Shown here: positions 24,098 through 35,336 of the stretch, in pieces
Layout: every line of letters starts with the position of its first letter
How positions within the stretch are numbered: the stretch's first letter is position 1
Source: Linanthus parryae
Taxonomy: Eukaryota > Streptophyta > Magnoliopsida > Ericales > Polemoniaceae
Length of the DNA stretch: 64,000 nucleotides
Assembly (NCBI GenBank): GCA_023055425.1
Contig: JALGPY010000003.1
Coordinates: 55,475,891-55,539,890 of the forward strand
Direction: 5' to 3'
Position numbers and translations under genes: made by a program
The notes under the pieces: generated by a model
Seen by the model: only the letters and a program-made list of their open reading frames with translations
Databases searched by the model: none
What the model was told of the DNA's origin: nothing

Positions 24098-24476
24098 AAT
24101 TCACTCTTATTAATTTATCCCCTTTAGGTGTTTGATTTTCTTCAAACTACAACTACCACTCCTCTAAGTTAACTAGTTTATCTTTTCTTAAATTACAAAT
24201 ATCTCCCCAATTCACATTTAAACTTCACGAATAGCTATTAATTTACCTTTAAAAAGAGACGGGGTATTACATCCTTCCCCCCTTAAATAGAGCTTCGTCC
24301 TCGAAGCGCAAATCAACTAATCCACATAATGCTAATATAAGATTTTATATATATTGCTACAGCCAATTCACATAATAGGATATGTAGAAACAGTCACCAC
24401 ACACAATATATTAATTGCATTAATATTTAGTTCGCTGCGGCACAATGATTAAGGTCAGGAAAACTAAAGGGTTACA

Positions 24477-24481
24477 ACCAT
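24477..24481. repeat. right target-site duplication ACCAT of the gypsy element
   Basis: ACCAT directly follows the LTR terminus GGTTACA at 24476 and matches 3806-3810. LINE reading resumes right after it. Confidence 0.9.
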
Positions 24482-26145
24482 CACTGGCTTAGGCTAAGCC
24501 ATCAATAGGGATGCTTGAGAATGGTACACCAGCAGAGGTGAACAATCGAAAAAGGACATGTAGCATCAAAGAACCCAAGCGCGTCAAAAGCAGCGACTGC
24601 TGGTCAGCCATGCCTAGCACAATGAGTCCCACAAGTTAGAAGGTACAGGGGCTTGCGAACCCCCGTAATGTTCACTCTCTTCACGACTTTGTGAAGATTT
24701 GGAAGCCCACAATCGTCTTCTGATGGAGGAAAAGATGTATTTATGCAAAGGAGATGGAGACGAACAAGCTTTGGCTTGGATTTTATGGAGTACTTTTGAT
24801 GAATGTCATGACAGAAAGGGTGGACTAGCTATGTTATGGCATCAAGCGAAAGTTGATTTTACGCTTCAGTCACTTTCCTTTCACCGTATACAAGGGCTGG
24901 TCTAATTGGGAAGAGGTTATAAGATATAGGTCCTCACTGGATTCTATGGTGAGCTGGTGAGAAAGGAGAGGCACAACTCGTGAAAACTCCTTAGTAGACT
25001 ACAAAACCAGATCATAGCTTGGAAAGTTGTTGACAACTTCAATGCGATCAATACGACGAATGAGAAAGAAGGTAGGCATAGTACCACCTATAGCTAAATG
25101 AAAGAGTTTCACGAAGTTCTTCAGCAGTTACAACTCAAGGATACGGAGTTTGCAGGCAATCAATTCACTTGGACCAATAATCAAGCGGTTGGGGATGCTA
25201 TAAGGGAGATGTTAGACATATTTGTGGCTAATTGTGAGGAGATTAAAGAATTCGACTAGGATAGAGTTACGCGCCTAACCCCCAAAATCTCTAATCACGA
25301 GCAAATTGAAATTTTGTTTCAAATCCAAGGTAATCAAGCAAATGAGGGCATCGTCGTTTTATGTTTGAAGAAATGTGCGTTAGGAAGCCATATTGTGCTA
25401 GTATTGTCAGGAGCGATGGTCAGACGCTTCACAACCGCCCTCTAGGTTGGCTAGTCTTGGCTGAGATTTCCAAATATTAATAAGAAAGTTTCGACAATGT
25501 CAGAAGACAACTAAACTTGTTGAGGACAAAGTTAAAGCATGATAGGGCTGATTCTCAGAGCACATAAATCTTAGAAGAAACCCGAGCCGGTAAGAATCAA
25601 AACAGTGAATTTCTGCTGAAGGAAGAAACAATGTGGCGACAACGCTGAAGAATGATGTAGATGAAAACAGAAAACAATAAAACTATTTTCACCATAACGC
25701 AACCGATTCGAAAGGCTCGCAATACCATTATGGCTCTTGAGACTCTAACAGACAGTCGTGAGAAGGAAAGGACGAAGTTGCCGAAATATTGGAAAATTAT
25801 TTTAAAGAGATCTTCACATCTGATCAGCCAACCAGGGTTCAAATGGAAGAGATGTTAAGTTGTGTCGAGGAACTAGTTTCTGCGGACCATCGCCACCAGT
25901 TGAACAAAGTTTTTGAAGCCGAGGAAGTGACCATTGTAATGAATCAACTAGCTTCGTATAAATCACCACTGATGTATGGTTTTCCTGCCTCTTTTTTTCA
26001 GCAGTTCTGGCTGGTGGTTGGGTCAGATCAAGTGTCTACTTGCTTACAAATCCTTAACGCGGGCGCTGAAACCCTGGACTACAATTCTACTCTCGTCGCT
26101 CTTATCCCTAAGGTGAAACTGGTGCGTAGTCCAATGAAACTCATA
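24482..26145 (+). pseudogene. LINE ORF2 endonuclease and reverse transcriptase start, decayed
   Basis: This continues the LINE begun at 3184. GLANPRNVHSLHDFVKIWKP (about 24651-24710) is the start of the apurinic endonuclease domain of plant L1 elements. FAGNQFTWTNNQ with IREMLD (about 25150-25215) is its C-terminal part. At 25789-26130 come IFTSDQP, YKSPLMYGFPASFFQQFW and STLVALIPKVK, the region before the RT fingers. Many stops and frameshifts intervene. It breaks off near 26145 just before the RPISLCN block, upstream of the CI51 promoter. Confidence 0.8.
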
Positions 26146-26152
26146 CAAATTT

Positions 26153-26221
26153 TGGGCCTAGTCACTAAAAATGCTGAACCACCTGGGCTGGTAGTTTGGC
26201 CTAATGGGCCTACTTTGGGCC
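26153..26221 (+). promoter_or_regulatory. cluster of four TGGGCY (site II) elements upstream of CI51
   Basis: TGGGCC occurs at 26153-26158, 26205-26210 and 26216-26221, and TGGGCT at 26184-26189: four in 69 bases, some 260-330 bases before the first candidate ATG. TGGGCY site II elements are known TCP-factor targets enriched in promoters of plant nuclear genes for mitochondrial respiratory proteins, so the location fits the downstream gene. Activity here is inferred, not shown. Confidence 0.6.
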
Positions 26222-26339
26222 TAGACTTCCAATTCACATGGACCAAATCGAATTCTAAACTGGACTAAGGAGTACCGACTTGAAATTAGAGGACCAAAGT
26301 GAGTTTACGGGGATGGGATCAGCGTGTTCTGTTGTTAAT

Positions 26340-26482
26340 CACAGACGCACACAGCCATTAATGTCCATCGACGCCTTCGCATTTCACCCACAGAGCGAAG
26401 TCTAAATCACTTTGCTACCCCTCCGATTCGGATCAGCTGAATCGCCGATTCGTCGCTGCGCTCAACCTTCCGCCGTATCATG
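26340..26482 (+). other. CI51: CI51 candidate exon 1: 5' UTR ending in ATG at a splice donor
   Basis: A C/T-rich leader runs to ATG at 26480-26482, which is directly followed by GTACGC. The coding exon at 29978 starts in phase with GPTKGIL, so exon 1 would contribute only the initiator Met. A second ATG at 26790-26792 is followed by GTAAGA, a better donor, and could be the real one if the leader has its own intron. Either choice yields the same 486-residue protein. The transcript start is a guess. Confidence 0.55.
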
Positions 26483-29400
26483 GTACGCAATTTCTGCATC
26501 TCGCCTCTTCCATTGCCGTTCTAGGGTTTTCGTTTGTCTTCCGATTTCGTCGTATTTGTTTTGAATCTGAGTTGTTTTTCATCTCCGTCTTCTCCGTGAC
26601 CGATTTGATTTGAAGAGCGATTGAAAAAAATAGATATATGAAATTGTCTTTATAGCTAGAAGAGGGAACCAATCGTTTCACTCGAGGTTTAGGTTTTTGT
26701 AGTTTGAGCGGAGCCTAGTTCGAATTTGGATACTGATTTCTTCTCTATCGAATCGTCGTGTGTTTTAAGCTCTTCTGCCGAATCTGGAAATGGTAAGAAA
26801 CTCCAATTTCTCTGTTACTCAGACAAGGTTGGATCTTTTTTTATGTGAACAAGACCTCACCAGACATGACTTTTGTATATTATGCCTGGTCTTTGGAGAT
26901 ATTGTTGTAAAAACTAGCCATCTCCGTTGTTTGTGTATGGATACTAATGTTATTATGCTAATCCGGGAGACACAACCCTCACTTCTCTCCACTAGACATT
27001 GTTCGCGTAAGAAAACTCTGCTACAATCAGGTGGCCAGAGCCAGACCTGGGTATTTTATTAGGTGTACTGGTTGGAAAGCCCTCCCCACTATTGGTGACA
27101 CCTTTGAAAGAGACTAAAACCTATGATAAGAAAATAATGTGAGAAGGTCGAGTTTTGGCAATAAAAATGCCATCATAAATTTGATGAAGATTTCAGGCAA
27201 GTTCTACACAATAATATCGTAACGAAAAATGAATTTGGAGTTAGAATTTCAGTAAGAACAATGCACTATTCTCAACTAAACTCGACAAGCCCCTCCTACT
27301 TTACTTAGCCAATTACATGGACAAAATTTTCTAGTGCGCTCCGTTATTTCCATTTGAAGTATGGAGTGATGTTGCCATAGTTCACAATCCATATTTCCTT
27401 TGATCTCCATCAATTTCTTTTATGGATCTTAATGCAGAAGAAATCACTTTGTCTTACGGATGCATCTTAATACATGCACTATGCAATATATGTTAGCTAA
27501 CCTCTGCAAACAATTTTCGTTAATTGATGCTTTTTCTGAGCTCTTTCTGATTCATGCATTATATCACCTTTCCAGTTCATCAGTCACCTTTGTCATTTTG
27601 GATACACAGGCCTTCTTTCGTCCTGCCCAATGCTTGGTTCCATGCATCTGGTTAAGTCTTGCAACTGCCAATGAATCTGTTCACTTGAACAAAAACTCCA
27701 TGTATTGCACGACACTTTGATAATCCGATTTGCTCTTTTTCATCTGTCACGTATTCTTTGATCTCTTCTTTTCTCTGTCCAATTGATCTTGAAGTGAAAA
27801 CATTTTCTTCTAAGTATCTCACATCAATCTTTCCGTAAGGACGTGTTGACTTGCTGAAGGTCATTGGTATTACGCTGTTGCTATTGTGTACACTCACAAG
27901 TCTTGTCATTTCCTCGCAGTTCGATGTATCAGCATAACCTTTGACTTGCTATCCTCAGTCTTTTTCTGGGCTTTGTCTTCTGCATTTCCGCTATTGGTTT
28001 TTCCATTCATTGCTCCAAGATAAGGGGCCCTTTTGGCGCCATTTTTTTTTTCATTTGGCAAATATTTAAACCTGCTACCACATTTGTATGGACAGTGACT
28101 TGCTCTCCTTAGGTCAATTTTGCCCCTTGTTTTTTCACCACTTTGACGCAATTAGGCATATCATAGCCAATGTTTCAATGCTATGCTTCTTTGTTTTTGA
28201 AGCTCACTTCCCTTTTTTAATCATTTTACTTTTCAGAGACTTTTCCACTTTTGTTTGTGTGGTTTCCTGTACTTTGTTCTTCTGCCTTCATGTCCTAGTA
28301 CACACATCTAATACCCAAAGGTTCTGCAGTGTGTTAAGGTTTAGTCCTGCCTTAAAGCTCATGGGTCCTTTCTAACCACAATCTACCTGGGTAGAGAGGA
28401 TATCTCTTTGGTTAATAATTTTTTTTAAGTGTTTTACGAAGTCATAACCTCTGAAAATTCTAAACTGCCACTCACACACTTTACCTGTGAGCTCAAATTT
28501 CTCTATGCTCACCAATATTTGATGCTATTACTCTCACCAAGGCCATTGATATCAGTCTTGGCAATTCTATTGATGTCGTGCAATCCGATTCCGATCGCCA
28601 TATCCTTTCGCATCCATATGTACATTATGTTCTTCTGGTCACGCTTTAAGTTAACTTCCCCTCTTTAATCGTTCTACTTTTTGGACAGTTTCCACTTTTG
28701 GATGTGGTTTCCTTTACTTGGTTCTTCTGTTTCCAGGTATCTAATAACTAAAATCTATGCTGCGTGTTGGTCCTGTCACAAGCTTATATGTCCTTGAGTC
28801 TGTTTCTATCCTTCTATCAGAGGTATTTATGTTTGTAAAGAGGTGGCCTAATGAGTCTGTTTGTCATCTTTGAATCCTCTTTGTCTAGAAGGAACTTTAT
28901 CCTTCGAGTAATCCTTTTCTGTTATCTAGGAGACACCATATTCTGCCCATTGGTCATCTTCCGTGATTATCGACACGCTGTCACAGTTTTGTGTATATGC
29001 TTTTCCGAAGTTGGTTTAAGTTCATCTAACAAAGCTAAAGCCACGCCCGAACTCTAAGATCCAAATTCTTAATCAATTGTGTGTTAATGGAGGTACAAGT
29101 AATCTGGCTACATAACCTCACGCACTATGATGCACCAGGATTTTTATCCTTAATAACTGTGAAACACGGTCCCTAATTTCAGTGTCTCACGGGATTTATT
29201 CTCACAGATCGTCCTCGTTCTTAGTTACACCTCAACTTCTTCCCCCACACGTGCATTCAATTCAAGCGGAAACTCTCTTGCGAAAAATTGTACTGCTTGA
29301 TGTTTGCAGTGAAGGTCTTTAACTTGTCCCTTGCATGCACAAGGTCAAGGGGCCCTCGCCATTACATTAATGCATACCAGTGTCATAGACTTACTATTGC

Positions 29401-29977
29401 TGTGTTTTTGCTACTTCTGGTTTCCATGTCAACTGAAATATAACCTTACTGTATTCAATTGTACTTGCCTGAAATGTAGCTTGTCTCAATTATGGTTTAC
29501 AGAAGTGTTGCATAGTACTACATGTTGACATTCAGCTTTCTTCCATACTCATTAACTCAGGCCTGGAACTGTATGTTTTTCTTTTACCTCACCGAGCATG
29601 ACTAGTAGTTAGTGAAGGGCATTCTATGATACACATATTTAAGATGTGATGCTAAATTGAGGTCCCAATCTCTGATCGCAATATAAAATGTCTGTTGCTT
29701 GTATGGAGGTTTAGCCTTATCATGATTCCTAATCATGTGACGTATGCTTCTCATGTTGGATTGGACGAGGTCTTGGCAAGCATGTAACTTATTCTGTGTT
29801 TCTGAGCCAGTCTTCAGCCATTTCTCCATGTATCTGGGGAAGTATCAAACATGTTTTAGCAGTTTTGAGTTATGATTTATGAAACAACGAAATGATGTAT
29901 CGATGTTAAACATGCACAAAATCTTGTATTTCCTCGTCCATGAATCTGTTGTGATATTTCATGACCATCTTTGGCAG
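26483..29977 (+). other. CI51: large first intron of CI51
   Basis: About 3.2-3.5 kb of T-rich DNA between the start codon and the acceptor TTGGCAG at 29971-29977. It is long compared with the coding exon. It contains a diverged internal duplication (about 28195-28330 against 28635-28770). No recognisable gene or transposon protein lies in it; the short ORFs at 27652-28151 on the minus strand match no family I know. Confidence 0.6.
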
Positions 29978-31435
29978 GGTCCCACAAAGGGCATTCTTAC
30001 TCTACAGAGGATGGTTTTGGCTCAGCGTCAAAGTCAAAGGTTGCTACAGCGCAGCAGATTATTTAGCACACAAAGTGCAACTACTGCCAGTACTCCACAG
30101 CCTCCTCCACCACCTCCACCTCCTGAGAAAACTCATTTTGGTGGCCTCACAGACGAGGACCGTATTTTCACCAACCTTTACGGCTTGCACGACCCCTTTC
30201 TCAAAGGAGCCATGAAACGTGGTGACTGGCACCGAACCAAGGATCTAGTTATCAAGGGTGCTGATTGGATTGTCAATGAAATGAAGAAGTCTGGTCTTCG
30301 TGGACGTGGAGGTGCTGGTTTCCCATCTGGTCTGAAATGGTCCTTCATGCCAAAAGTTTCCGATGGCCGTCCTTCCTACCTTGTTGTTAATGCTGATGAA
30401 AGTGAACCTGGAACCTGCAAGGACAGGGAAATAATGAGGCATGATCCTCACAAACTATTAGAAGGCTGTCTTATAGCTGGTGTTGGAATGAGAGCCACTG
30501 CTGCATATATCTACATCAGGGGTGAGTATGTGAATGAGCGACTTAACCTTGAGAAGGCTCTGAAGGAGGCTTATGCAGCAGGATTACTTGGGAAGAATGC
30601 ATGCGGCTCTGGGTATGACTTCGATGTGCATATACATTATGGTGCTGGTGCCTATATCTGTGGTGAAGAGACAGCACTTTTGGAGAGCCTTGAGGGGAAG
30701 CAAGGGAAACCAAGATTGAAGCCTCCCTTCCCAGCTAACGCCGGGTTGTATGGTTGCCCTACTACTGTCACTAATGTTGAAACAGTGGCTGTTTCTCCCA
30801 CGATTTTGAGACGTGGGCCAGAGTGGTTTGCTAGTTTTGGCAGGAAAAATAACTCAGGGACGAAGCTTTTCTGTGTATCAGGTCATGTCAACAAACCTTG
30901 CACAGTTGAAGAGGAGATGAGCATACCATTGAAGGAGCTGATAGAGAGGCACTGTGGAGGTGTAAGAGGTGGATGGGATAATTTACTTGCTGTAATACCT
31001 GGTGGTTCATCTGTGCCACTACTTCCTAAGAATATATGTGATGACGTGCTTATGGACTATGATGCTCTAAAAGCTGTTCAGTCAGGGTTGGGAACAGCTG
31101 CAGTGATTGTGATGGACAAGTCAACTGATGTTGTGGATGCAATTGCAAGGCTTTCCTATTTCTACAAGCATGAGAGCTGTGGCCAGTGTACACCTTGCAG
31201 GGAAGGAACAGGATGGCTTTGGATGATTATGGAAAGAATGAAAGTGGGGAATGCAAAATTGGAGGAGATTGATATGCTTCAAGAGGTGACAAAGCAGATA
31301 GAAGGGCATACAATTTGTGCATTGGGTGATGCAGCTGCTTGGCCTGTCCAGGGTCTTATTAGGCACTTCAGGCCGGAAATGGAAAGGAGGATCAGGGAGC
31401 GCGCAGACAAGGAGCTCCTTGAGGCTGCTGCTTGA
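29978..31435 (+). CDS. CI51: NADH dehydrogenase [ubiquinone] flavoprotein 1, mitochondrial (complex I 51 kDa subunit)
   Basis: Main coding exon of the complex I subunit that binds NADH, FMN and the N3 4Fe-4S cluster, in the matrix arm of the mitochondrial inner-membrane complex. With Met from exon 1 the protein is 486 residues, the normal plant length. Residues 1-35 are Arg/Ser-rich with [11 protein letters not shown], a typical presequence. A proline run follows at 43-50. The Gly-rich nucleotide-binding motif [17 protein letters not shown] is at 106-122. [17 protein letters not shown] is intact. Cluster ligands are Cys402, Cys405, Cys408 ([12 protein letters not shown]) and Cys448 (HTICALGD). 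It is uninterrupted and ends LLEAAA. The ORF extends 99 bases upstream of 29978, but that part reads through the acceptor and is not conserved-looking. It is the only intact host gene in the window. Confidence 0.97.
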   Translation, partial: GPTKGILTLQRMVLAQRQSQRLLQRSRLFSTQSATTASTPQPPPPPPPPEKTHFGGLTDEDRIFTNLYGLHDPFLKGAMKRGDWHRTKDLVIKGADWIVNEMKKSGLRGRGGAGFPSGLKWSFMPKVSDGRPSYLVVNADESEPGTCKDREIMRHDPHKLLEGCLIAGVGMRATAAYIYIRGEYVNERLNLEKALKEAYAAGLLGKNACGSGYDFDVHIHYGAGAYICGEETALLESLEGKQGKPRLKPPFPANAGLYGCPTTVTNVETVAVSPTILRRGPEWFASFGRKNNSGTKLFCVSGHVNKPCTVEEEMSIPLKELIERHCGGVRGGWDNLLAVIPGGSSVPLLPKNICDDVLMDYDALKAVQSGLGTAAVIVMDKSTDVVDAIARLSYFYKHESCGQCTPCREGTGWLWMIMERMKVGNAKLEEIDMLQEVTKQIEGHTICALGDAAAWPVQGLIRHFRPEMERRIRERADKELLEAAA

Positions 31436-31497
31436 ATTCTTTTGTCAGGTTGGTTCTTCTTTGTCACTGATAATGTGCTCCTCAAATTTAGCTTTAA

Positions 31498-32440
<943 letters not shown>

Positions 32441-34312
32441 TGTTGGAGTCGGAGATGCTAGTTTCCTTGCATGTACAATTTCATGTCAAACTGTCAAAGA
32501 AACACTTGTAGGCTTGTAGCCACTAATTCGCTTACATAGTCATAGGTAGGTACAGTGTATATACAACTTCTGGTGATTCTTTAAGTGTCTTTTGGGGATA
32601 GAAGGTAATAATAGCTTGCAAAGGATTGGTTTTGGACAAGTTAATCAGGTTGTCATTTGGCTTAACTCATGTTGGGTTGGTCAGTCAAGTATAGAGCAGG
32701 ACGTACTTTTATGTTAGGTTTTTTATTTGTAGGGTTTATTTATATGTTGAATAAAGGCTTCCTGAACTCAAAGGGGAATTGTACAAATAAGCAAAATGGG
32801 TTCCACTGGCAGTAATGTCAAGTGTCCTGCTTAAAGAAGTAAAGGCTTAGTGTAGAAATGACTATCATCAACATCAGTGCTCTTGACTGAAGAGGTCAGG
32901 AGCAAGTTCGCTTGAGGCCATCCAGACAGACTTAGCACATCGGTGGGACTAACTTATTTCGAGGACAACCCCTAAACAGGGTAATTGGGACTAAAAGTGT
33001 GGCGGCTAAGAATCGGTGTTCGCTGGAATAAAGCTAATTGGAAAGGCGCCGGCTTGCAAGGATAATGCCTCCACTAACCCAGCAAACCCCATTTGGCTCT
33101 GCCTTAACTTTGGGCTGGTATGGTGATGGTTGCTGTTAGTAGAAGACTGCTTCGCTAGTAGTCCCGAGATTGGTTTGAGGAGCTGCCACTGGACATGGAT
33201 AGTTCTCACTAATAATGCATACATTTTGTATTGAGCCATTTTATGCCCGATACAACTTTTGGTATTTATTGGGCCTGCCAAAGCTTGCCATAGCCTTAGG
33301 GTATTGCACAGGAAAGGGTTTAGATATAGAAGTTGCCTTGGAATTGGAAAGGAGGACGACACATTCCATTTTCAGAGAGTTGGCAAGCCTATCTAATTCT
33401 TCTCTATCTCGCTACCCTATTCCTGTGAGGATTGCAGAAAGAATAGCGATCAACCCCCACCAAGCACCTCAACATCACTATACTTGATTGATTCTACTAC
33501 TCCCAAATCCCAAACTGCGAGATGCTCTTACCTCTCTCGATTGATTCAATTGTAGTATTCAAGTTATTCGACTGGTGTTTGTGTTGTTGAGTTGAGTTAG
33601 ATCTAAAGCTCAATTTCTGTGATAATCTTGATATTAATTGTTTCCTTAGTCCAGGAATTAAATCCTAATTCAAGCGGTTCAGCATGTTGCACGACTTCTG
33701 CATGTGATTCTTTTCCGTTCCACTAGCAAATTATCTGGATTTAACTAAAATACAATATCATGTGAATCTCTATTTGAGATAGATGAAATGATTAAGTTGA
33801 ATTACAGCTGTAATGGTTCTTTCGCTGATTTGGTTGTGAATCTCTATTTGAGATAGGTGAAATGATTAAGTTGAATTACAGTTGTAATGGTTCTTGACGA
33901 TGTTTGGTTGTAAGGTTAAACCAAATCAGCGAAAGATGTACTTATCATACAGGATAAAGAATAAATAACCCCCAAGTGGAGTTGATGTTATTATGATGCT
34001 TTGTAGAAATGTTGAGCCAACCCTCAGTTGATTGGGGTCGCTAAATGACAAGCAAAGGGTTAGGTTCGACTTTGTGGACTTAGACACCTTAGAAGTGTTT
34101 TTAGTTTTAGGAATTACCATTTGGTTACTCTTGTTTCATTTCAACTTTACTTTTTTGATATTTGTTACTCACATTAGTCCTGATTAAAGACAGCACGACT
34201 ATTTCATTACGCTGGTTATTCTTTTTCGTGAGCATGCACTGGTTTTGGCTACATAGAAAGCTGTAGAAATGTGCATGATTTAATTACTTGCCGGTTAAAG
34301 GCAAACACAGTG
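32441..34312. other. gene-free stretch downstream of CI51
   Basis: The first few hundred bases probably continue the CI51 3' untranslated region beyond the Helitron. The ORFs at 33006-33362 (minus) and 33215-33487 (plus) overlap and match nothing I recognise. The only clear structure is the repeat at 33761-33936. Confidence 0.5.
33761..33936. repeat. 74-bp tandem repeat with an 18-bp inverted repeat
   Basis: TGTGAATCTCTATTTGAGAT starts at 33761 and again at 33835; the copies share about 60 bases with two substitutions. In addition TCTTTCGCTGATTTGGTT at 33818-33835 is exactly complementary to 33919-33936, so the second copy sits inside a potential stem-loop. Confidence 0.85.
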
Positions 34313-35178
34313 AGGTTAATTGTATTTTTCCTCCTTCTGGCTAGAGGTGTGCCGCAAAGGAGACCCCCCTGTGGTCTTAAATGATGCATCTCACCCTCCT
34401 ATGTTTGGTTTATGTGCTGTTCCGTTGAAACTAACGGATATTGTAAATATGTGCTGTTCCCTTGAAACTAACAGAATCCGTAAATGAAGAAGCAATTAAA
34501 AGGTCTATTCTACCCTCAATTTTCAAAATATTACAGAAACATATGAAACGAGAAGAAAATGTAAAAGTATTACAGAAGAAAAGGAGAAAGGAGGAGGACC
34601 ACGAGGGATCGACGCCCGCTGCCGATGGCGTCGTCGGCTTCTAGTCTCTCGCCTCTGTTTCTATGATTCTCGATTGCTCTACGTTTCTCTCTCCCGGTTT
34701 AGACAAGACCAAATTCCCAGTCTTCATTCTCTCTTGATCTGAATTTTTTACCCTGTTCAATTTTCTTCTTCTTGCTCAGTTGGAGATTTTGACTGGGTTT
34801 ATGTTAGGTTTTGATTTAGGGTTAAATTGAAGCTCGATTAGGGGCTCTATTCGGGCTATGTGTTCTCTCAATTTAGGAGTTGAAGTAGGGTCCTAATTTT
34901 CAACAAGATTGTTGTGGTGGTTGTGGTTACTCTGTGTTGGCGGTGAACTCGATTTTGTTGCTTTGGTCACTGTGGCAATTGGGGGTCTGGATGTGCAGCC
35001 GTCATGGTGGTGGATTTGGTTGCTGCGGGGTGGTGGTTGTACGATGATGTTGCTTCATATTCATCTCCCCCCTCCAGTCCTCTTCATCTTCATTGTGCTG
35101 TTTGCACAAAATTTGAAATATTCCTCCCTGACTACCAGGGTCATTGAAGTCTTTTTTCATGGTAGGTAAAAGAAAGTT

Positions 35179-35218
<40 letters not shown>

Positions 35219-35336
35219 CTACAAAATCAAACCACAGTGGGTGGGGGGGGGGGGTGGGCATGCACCATTTGTGACCACAAGAGGGTCTTTTGCGATATAC
35301 ACCCCTAAGCACAAGGGGTCAAATGCAAGTTGCCCT
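34313..35336. mobile_element. Mutator-like inverted-repeat element with non-transposon filler
   Basis: The left arm (about 34313-34400) and the reverse complement of the right arm (about 35241-35336) align over some 85 bases. Shared blocks include CGCAAAGGAGACC / CGCAAAAGACC, TGTGGTC and AAATGATGCAT / AAATGGTGCAT. Long degenerate inverted repeats around a 1-kb body suggest a MULE. The body has no transposase and includes GC-rich, gene-leader-like sequence at about 34590-34720, as in Pack-MULEs. I could not find a matching 9-bp target duplication, so exact ends are uncertain. No other class fits better. Confidence 0.55.
35182..35217. repeat. poly(C) tract, with poly(G) at 35243-35254
   Basis: About 36 consecutive C, followed 24 bases later by about 12 G, at the inner edge of the right inverted repeat. 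The left arm has only CCCTCC there, so the run expanded locally. Assembly error in such a run is possible. Confidence 0.85.

Larger units (their letters stand above)
3811..24476 (-). mobile_element. large Ty3/gypsy-derived LTR element (LARD-like), nested with a Helitron
   Basis: The minus-strand element has a 5' LTR at 21017-24476, a tRNA-iMet primer-binding site at 21003-21014, an interior of about 3.6 kb, a polypurine tract at 17368-17382 and a 3' LTR at 3811-17367 that contains a 10.1-kb Helitron. Both LTRs run TGTAAC to GTTACA on the minus strand, and ACCAT flanks the whole. Without the Helitron the LTRs are about 3460 and 3411 bp. Over the first 350 bp (plus coordinates) they differ at roughly 4 percent of sites by my count. 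The interior keeps only a chromodomain-end pol relic, so the element is non-autonomous. Long LTRs around a gene-free interior are the features of large retrotransposon derivatives. It sits inside a LINE. Confidence 0.92.
21017..24476 (-). repeat. 5' LTR of the gypsy element, keeping the empty Helitron site
   Basis: A 3,460-bp LTR, TGTAAC...GTTACA on the minus strand. It aligns end to end with the 3' LTR without the Helitron. The uninterrupted AATCA/TATTTTG at 22002-22012 marks where the Helitron inserted in the sister copy. It contains a (GA)n tract at 23701-23771 and (CTT)n plus poly(T) at about 23978-24097. The GC-rich ORFs at 23364-23946 are low-complexity and not called. No gene is visible in it. 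Confidence 0.93.

Noticed and set aside
23364..24127. ORFs coding Arg-Glu, Leu-Ser and poly-Ser runs
   Set aside because: They are translations of (GA)n and (CTT)n microsatellites with no conserved protein content.
27652..28151. Minus-strand ORFs with a Cys-x3-Cys motif in the CI51 intron
   Set aside because: Two short frames without recognisable homology or splice support; a real gene cannot be claimed.
29879..29977. Upstream 33-codon extension of the CI51 frame
   Set aside because: It crosses the pyrimidine-rich TTGGCAG acceptor, has no presequence character, and would make the protein longer than the normal 486 residues.
33006..33487. Overlapping ORFs on both strands downstream of CI51
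   Set aside because: No known domain, no start context and mutually overlapping; probably chance ORFs.
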